Assembly: GCF_000753795.1 (NCBI RefSeq)
Contig: NZ_JPEO01000002.1
Coordinates: 310,001-374,000, forward strand
Source: Shewanella mangrovi
GTDB lineage: Bacteria > Pseudomonadota > Gammaproteobacteria > Enterobacterales > Shewanellaceae
Reading direction: 5' to 3'
DNA length: 64,000 nucleotides
In this document: piece by piece, positions 62,315 to 64,000 of the stretch
How the letters are laid out: the number at the start of each line of letters is the position of its first letter
How positions within the stretch are numbered: position 1 is the stretch's first letter
Notes under the pieces: model-generated
Databases searched by the model: none
What the model was told of the DNA's origin: nothing
What the model saw: the letters and a program-made list of their open reading frames with translations, nothing else
Program-made: the position numbers and the translations under genes

Positions 62315-62761
62315 ATGTTTGAACGTGTGGTGCCAGTGCTGACAACTTCCGATAAACTTTGTATCTTAGTCGCTCTTTCTTGCTTGGTGTGTGGCTGTTC
62401 CAGCAAACCAGAGTTAAAACCCATCGGTCCGGTGGAAGATAATTTTGCTACGCATATCCTAGGTGACGGAACTAAACTATTTCGCTACACCATTTTACTT
62501 GCAGGCAGTCATCAGAAACGACAGGAACCTCGAGAGGTCGAACGCCGCCAGAACTCAAGGACAGGCCGTAGCGACGAGCAGGATAATCCGCTAGAAGCAC
62601 AGATGATCGCGCATCTGGAGCAGACGTTAAAGACGACCGGTTATTGTAACGATCAATATTATGAATTATCACGAGTGGTGATGAAGACACGCGCCGAGAT
62701 ACGCGGTGAATGCCATGAAGGCGCAACAGCAAAAGATAGGAATAAATTCCCTAACAAATAA
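62315..62761 (+). CDS. predicted lipoprotein of unknown function
   Basis: The 148-residue product has a lipoprotein-type signal (hydrophobic 15-28, LVCGC lipobox near Cys28) and a charged soluble part with an Arg/Glu-rich stretch (about 68-88) and two late cysteines. I recognise no family. There is no clear ribosome-binding site, and the first 12 residues before the hydrophobic run are unusually long for a lipoprotein, so the real start could be a downstream GTG near 62335. It lies between the VOC gene and csp. Confidence 0.6.
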   Translation: MFERVVPVLTTSDKLCILVALSCLVCGCSSKPELKPIGPVEDNFATHILGDGTKLFRYTILLAGSHQKRQEPREVERRQNSRTGRSDEQDNPLEAQMIAHLEQTLKTTGYCNDQYYELSRVVMKTRAEIRGECHEGATAKDRNKFPNK

Positions 62762-62816
62762 GCATCTTTATTAATTTTAAATTAATTTAATAACGACAGT
62801 TAATTAAAATCAGGCA

Positions 62817-62848
62817 ATAAAAAACGCGGAGTAATTGCTCCGCGTTTT
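62817..62848 (-). terminator. terminator after the cold-shock gene
   Basis: ACGCGGAG/CTCCGCGT stem with TAATTG loop and a T6 tail on the minus strand. Confidence 0.92.
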
Positions 62849-62867
62849 ATTAAAACCTGTTTAGGTC

Positions 62868-63077
62868 TTAGCCGATGATTTGAACGTTCTCAGCTTGAGG
62901 ACCTTTCTGGCCTTGAGTCACAGTGAAGCTAACTTTTTGACCTTCGTCCAGAGTTTTGAAGCCATCAGCTACGATAGCACGGAAGTGAACGAAAACGTCT
63001 GGACCTGATTCTTGAGCGATGAAGCCAAAACCTTTGTCAGAGTTAAACCACTTAACAACACCAGTTACTTGAGACAT
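62868..63077 (-). CDS. cold-shock protein (CspA family)
   Basis: RNA chaperone with a single cold-shock domain. The 69-residue protein has RNP1 KGFGFI (about 15-20) and RNP2 VFVHF (about 28-32) and the classical CspA-type surface. AGGAATA lies before the ATG. A possible promoter (TTGAAA, 18 bases, TATTCA, minus strand, near 63175-63210) implies a leader of about 95-100 nt, the sort of 5' UTR that regulates csp mRNAs. It is distinct from cspD at 42.3 kb. Confidence 0.95.
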   Translation of the reverse strand: MSQVTGVVKWFNSDKGFGFIAQESGPDVFVHFRAIVADGFKTLDEGQKVSFTVTQGQKGPQAENVQIIG

Positions 63078-63314
63078 AGTCTATATTCCTGTAAATAAAA
63101 CAATACGTAAGCCTTTGCGGCGGTGGAGCTGAAAATGCCGGTATTACTTATGTTCACAGGACGACCTAGTCGAATTGAATACATAAAAATAAGCCCAACT
63201 TTCAAGCTTTCTTGACTATAAATCATTCCGAAAATAAGTCAACAAACTTCATTCGATAAGACCGCTTTTGAAGCAGATTTTGGATTAATTATTTATTGCA
63301 ATCAGACTTTCTAT

Positions 63315-64000
63315 TTATTCGGTCATTTTTTTAAAGATTTCAATGTTAAAATCTATTTCGCAAATTAATCCTAATTGTTTTAACTCGTTTTTTTGTTGTT
63401 CAGAAAATTTCCAGGCATAAGGTGTCATCTGTAAAAACGCAGCGCAGATATCTCCTTCTGGTAACTGCATTTTCCACTGTAAGCGCTCTTGGTGGATTTT
63501 CTCAAAACCGGGTATTTCGGTGTTTCGCTGCGGATGCTGCCTAGGTTGCTCATAAATCAGCTTTTTCACAGCAAAATGGTGCATGGGACCCGCGCTGACA
63601 TTGATAAAAATCCCTGCTTCGCGACACACACGTAAAAGCTCGGCATCACTTCCAGGAGCAAAGATACGCAGAATCAAATCAACGCTGTTATCTGCTAGTG
63701 GCAAGTCAAAGGCGCTCGCGACCGCAAATTGAATGGCGTGATAGCGTTTCGATGCATAACGCACTGCCGCACGCGAGATATCAATACCAACAAAATCACC
63801 GCCTACCAACGCTTGCAACCGGGAGCTGTAATACCCCTCTCCGCAGCCAACATCTAACGTTGATGACGGTTGCCAATCAAACGTCTTTACCAGTTCCTTG
63901 ATACGCTCGATGAGCGGTTGATAATGACCACTTTCTAAAAATAGACGTCTCGCGGCCATCATCTCTTTGTTGTCACCCGGGTCTTTGCTGTGCTTCTTAT
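63315..64000 (-). CDS. rlmA: 23S rRNA (guanine745-N1)-methyltransferase, C-terminal part (cut by window edge)
   Basis: SAM-dependent methyltransferase RlmA (RrmA) for G745 in helix 35 of 23S rRNA. The window holds about 228 codons; the open frame continues past base 64000, and the segment KKHSKDPGDNKEMMAARR before the first methionine aligns with the middle of E. coli RlmA, so the methionine at 63962 is internal. The SAM motif LDVGCGEGYYS (about 51 residues into the visible part), then the QMTPYAWKF region, is present. The N-terminal zinc-binding part is outside the window. Confidence 0.9.
   Translation of the reverse strand, partial: KKHSKDPGDNKEMMAARRLFLESGHYQPLIERIKELVKTFDWQPSSTLDVGCGEGYYSSRLQALVGGDFVGIDISRAAVRYASKRYHAIQFAVASAFDLPLADNSVDLILRIFAPGSDAELLRVCREAGIFINVSAGPMHHFAVKKLIYEQPRQHPQRNTEIPGFEKIHQERLQWKMQLPEGDICAAFLQMTPYAWKFSEQQKNELKQLGLICEIDFNIEIFKKMTE

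Noticed and set aside
63960..63962. Methionine at 63962 as the start of rlmA
   Set aside because: The frame stays open to the window edge, and the residues before it align with RlmA, so the real start is outside the window.

Overview
This window is a gammaproteobacterial chromosome segment, most likely from Shewanella or a close relative in the Alteromonadales. The evidence is the set of conserved gene blocks, a 1615-residue NAD-dependent glutamate dehydrogenase next to pyrD, a DUF2835 gene coupled to pepN, a PilZ gene inside the holB/tatD block, monomeric isocitrate dehydrogenase, and a Vibrio/Shewanella-type integron integrase. Both window edges cut genes: pyrD on the left and rlmA on the right. 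No rRNA, tRNA, CRISPR array, insertion sequence or prophage was seen.

Layout, left to right. 1-8.2 kb: pyrD (partial), gdhB, a DUF2835 gene and pepN, all on the minus strand. 8.2-22 kb: an E. coli-like block prc, proQ, msrC, (yebG), letA in two halves, letB ... rsmF, which is interrupted between letB and rsmF by a small chromosomal integron (three cassettes, three attC sites, attI, and an intI gene with a near-perfect LexA box) and by a spore-maturation-like membrane protein. A probable small RNA gene with its own terminator lies after rsmF. 22-29 kb: the minus-strand operon pabC-mltG-tmk-holB-pilZ-tatD (coupled by TAATG overlaps) preceded by apbC-udk-dcd; metG faces the other way. 31-35 kb: a minus-strand cluster of five type IV prepilin-like genes, the last carrying a large beta-helix-like passenger. 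35.6-42.5 kb: a NIF3 protein, a small unknown protein, a glycine-zipper protein, then aat-bpt-infA, clpS-clpA and cspD. 42.6-50.8 kb: icd divergent from rluE-nudJ-mnmA-hflD-purB-roxA. 50.8-58.3 kb: peroxiredoxin, Na+/H+ antiporter, upp, purM-purN, nagD and an M28 peptidase lipoprotein. 58.6-64 kb: asnB, three small conserved genes on the minus strand, a VOC protein, an unknown lipoprotein, a cold-shock gene and rlmA.

Most of the window is housekeeping: translation and protein modification (metG, aat, bpt, infA, rsmF, rluE, mnmA, roxA, rlmA), proteolysis (clpAS, prc, pepN), nucleotide metabolism (tmk, dcd, udk, upp, purBMN, pyrD) and envelope lipid transport (letAB). The accessory and more novel parts are the SOS-controlled integron with three cassettes of unknown function, the prepilin cluster, and the small RNA candidate. 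Two LexA boxes (yebG and intI) place a DNA-damage regulon in this segment. Starts were reassigned wherever a ribosome-binding site or the family length favoured a start other than the longest one; each case is noted in its entry.
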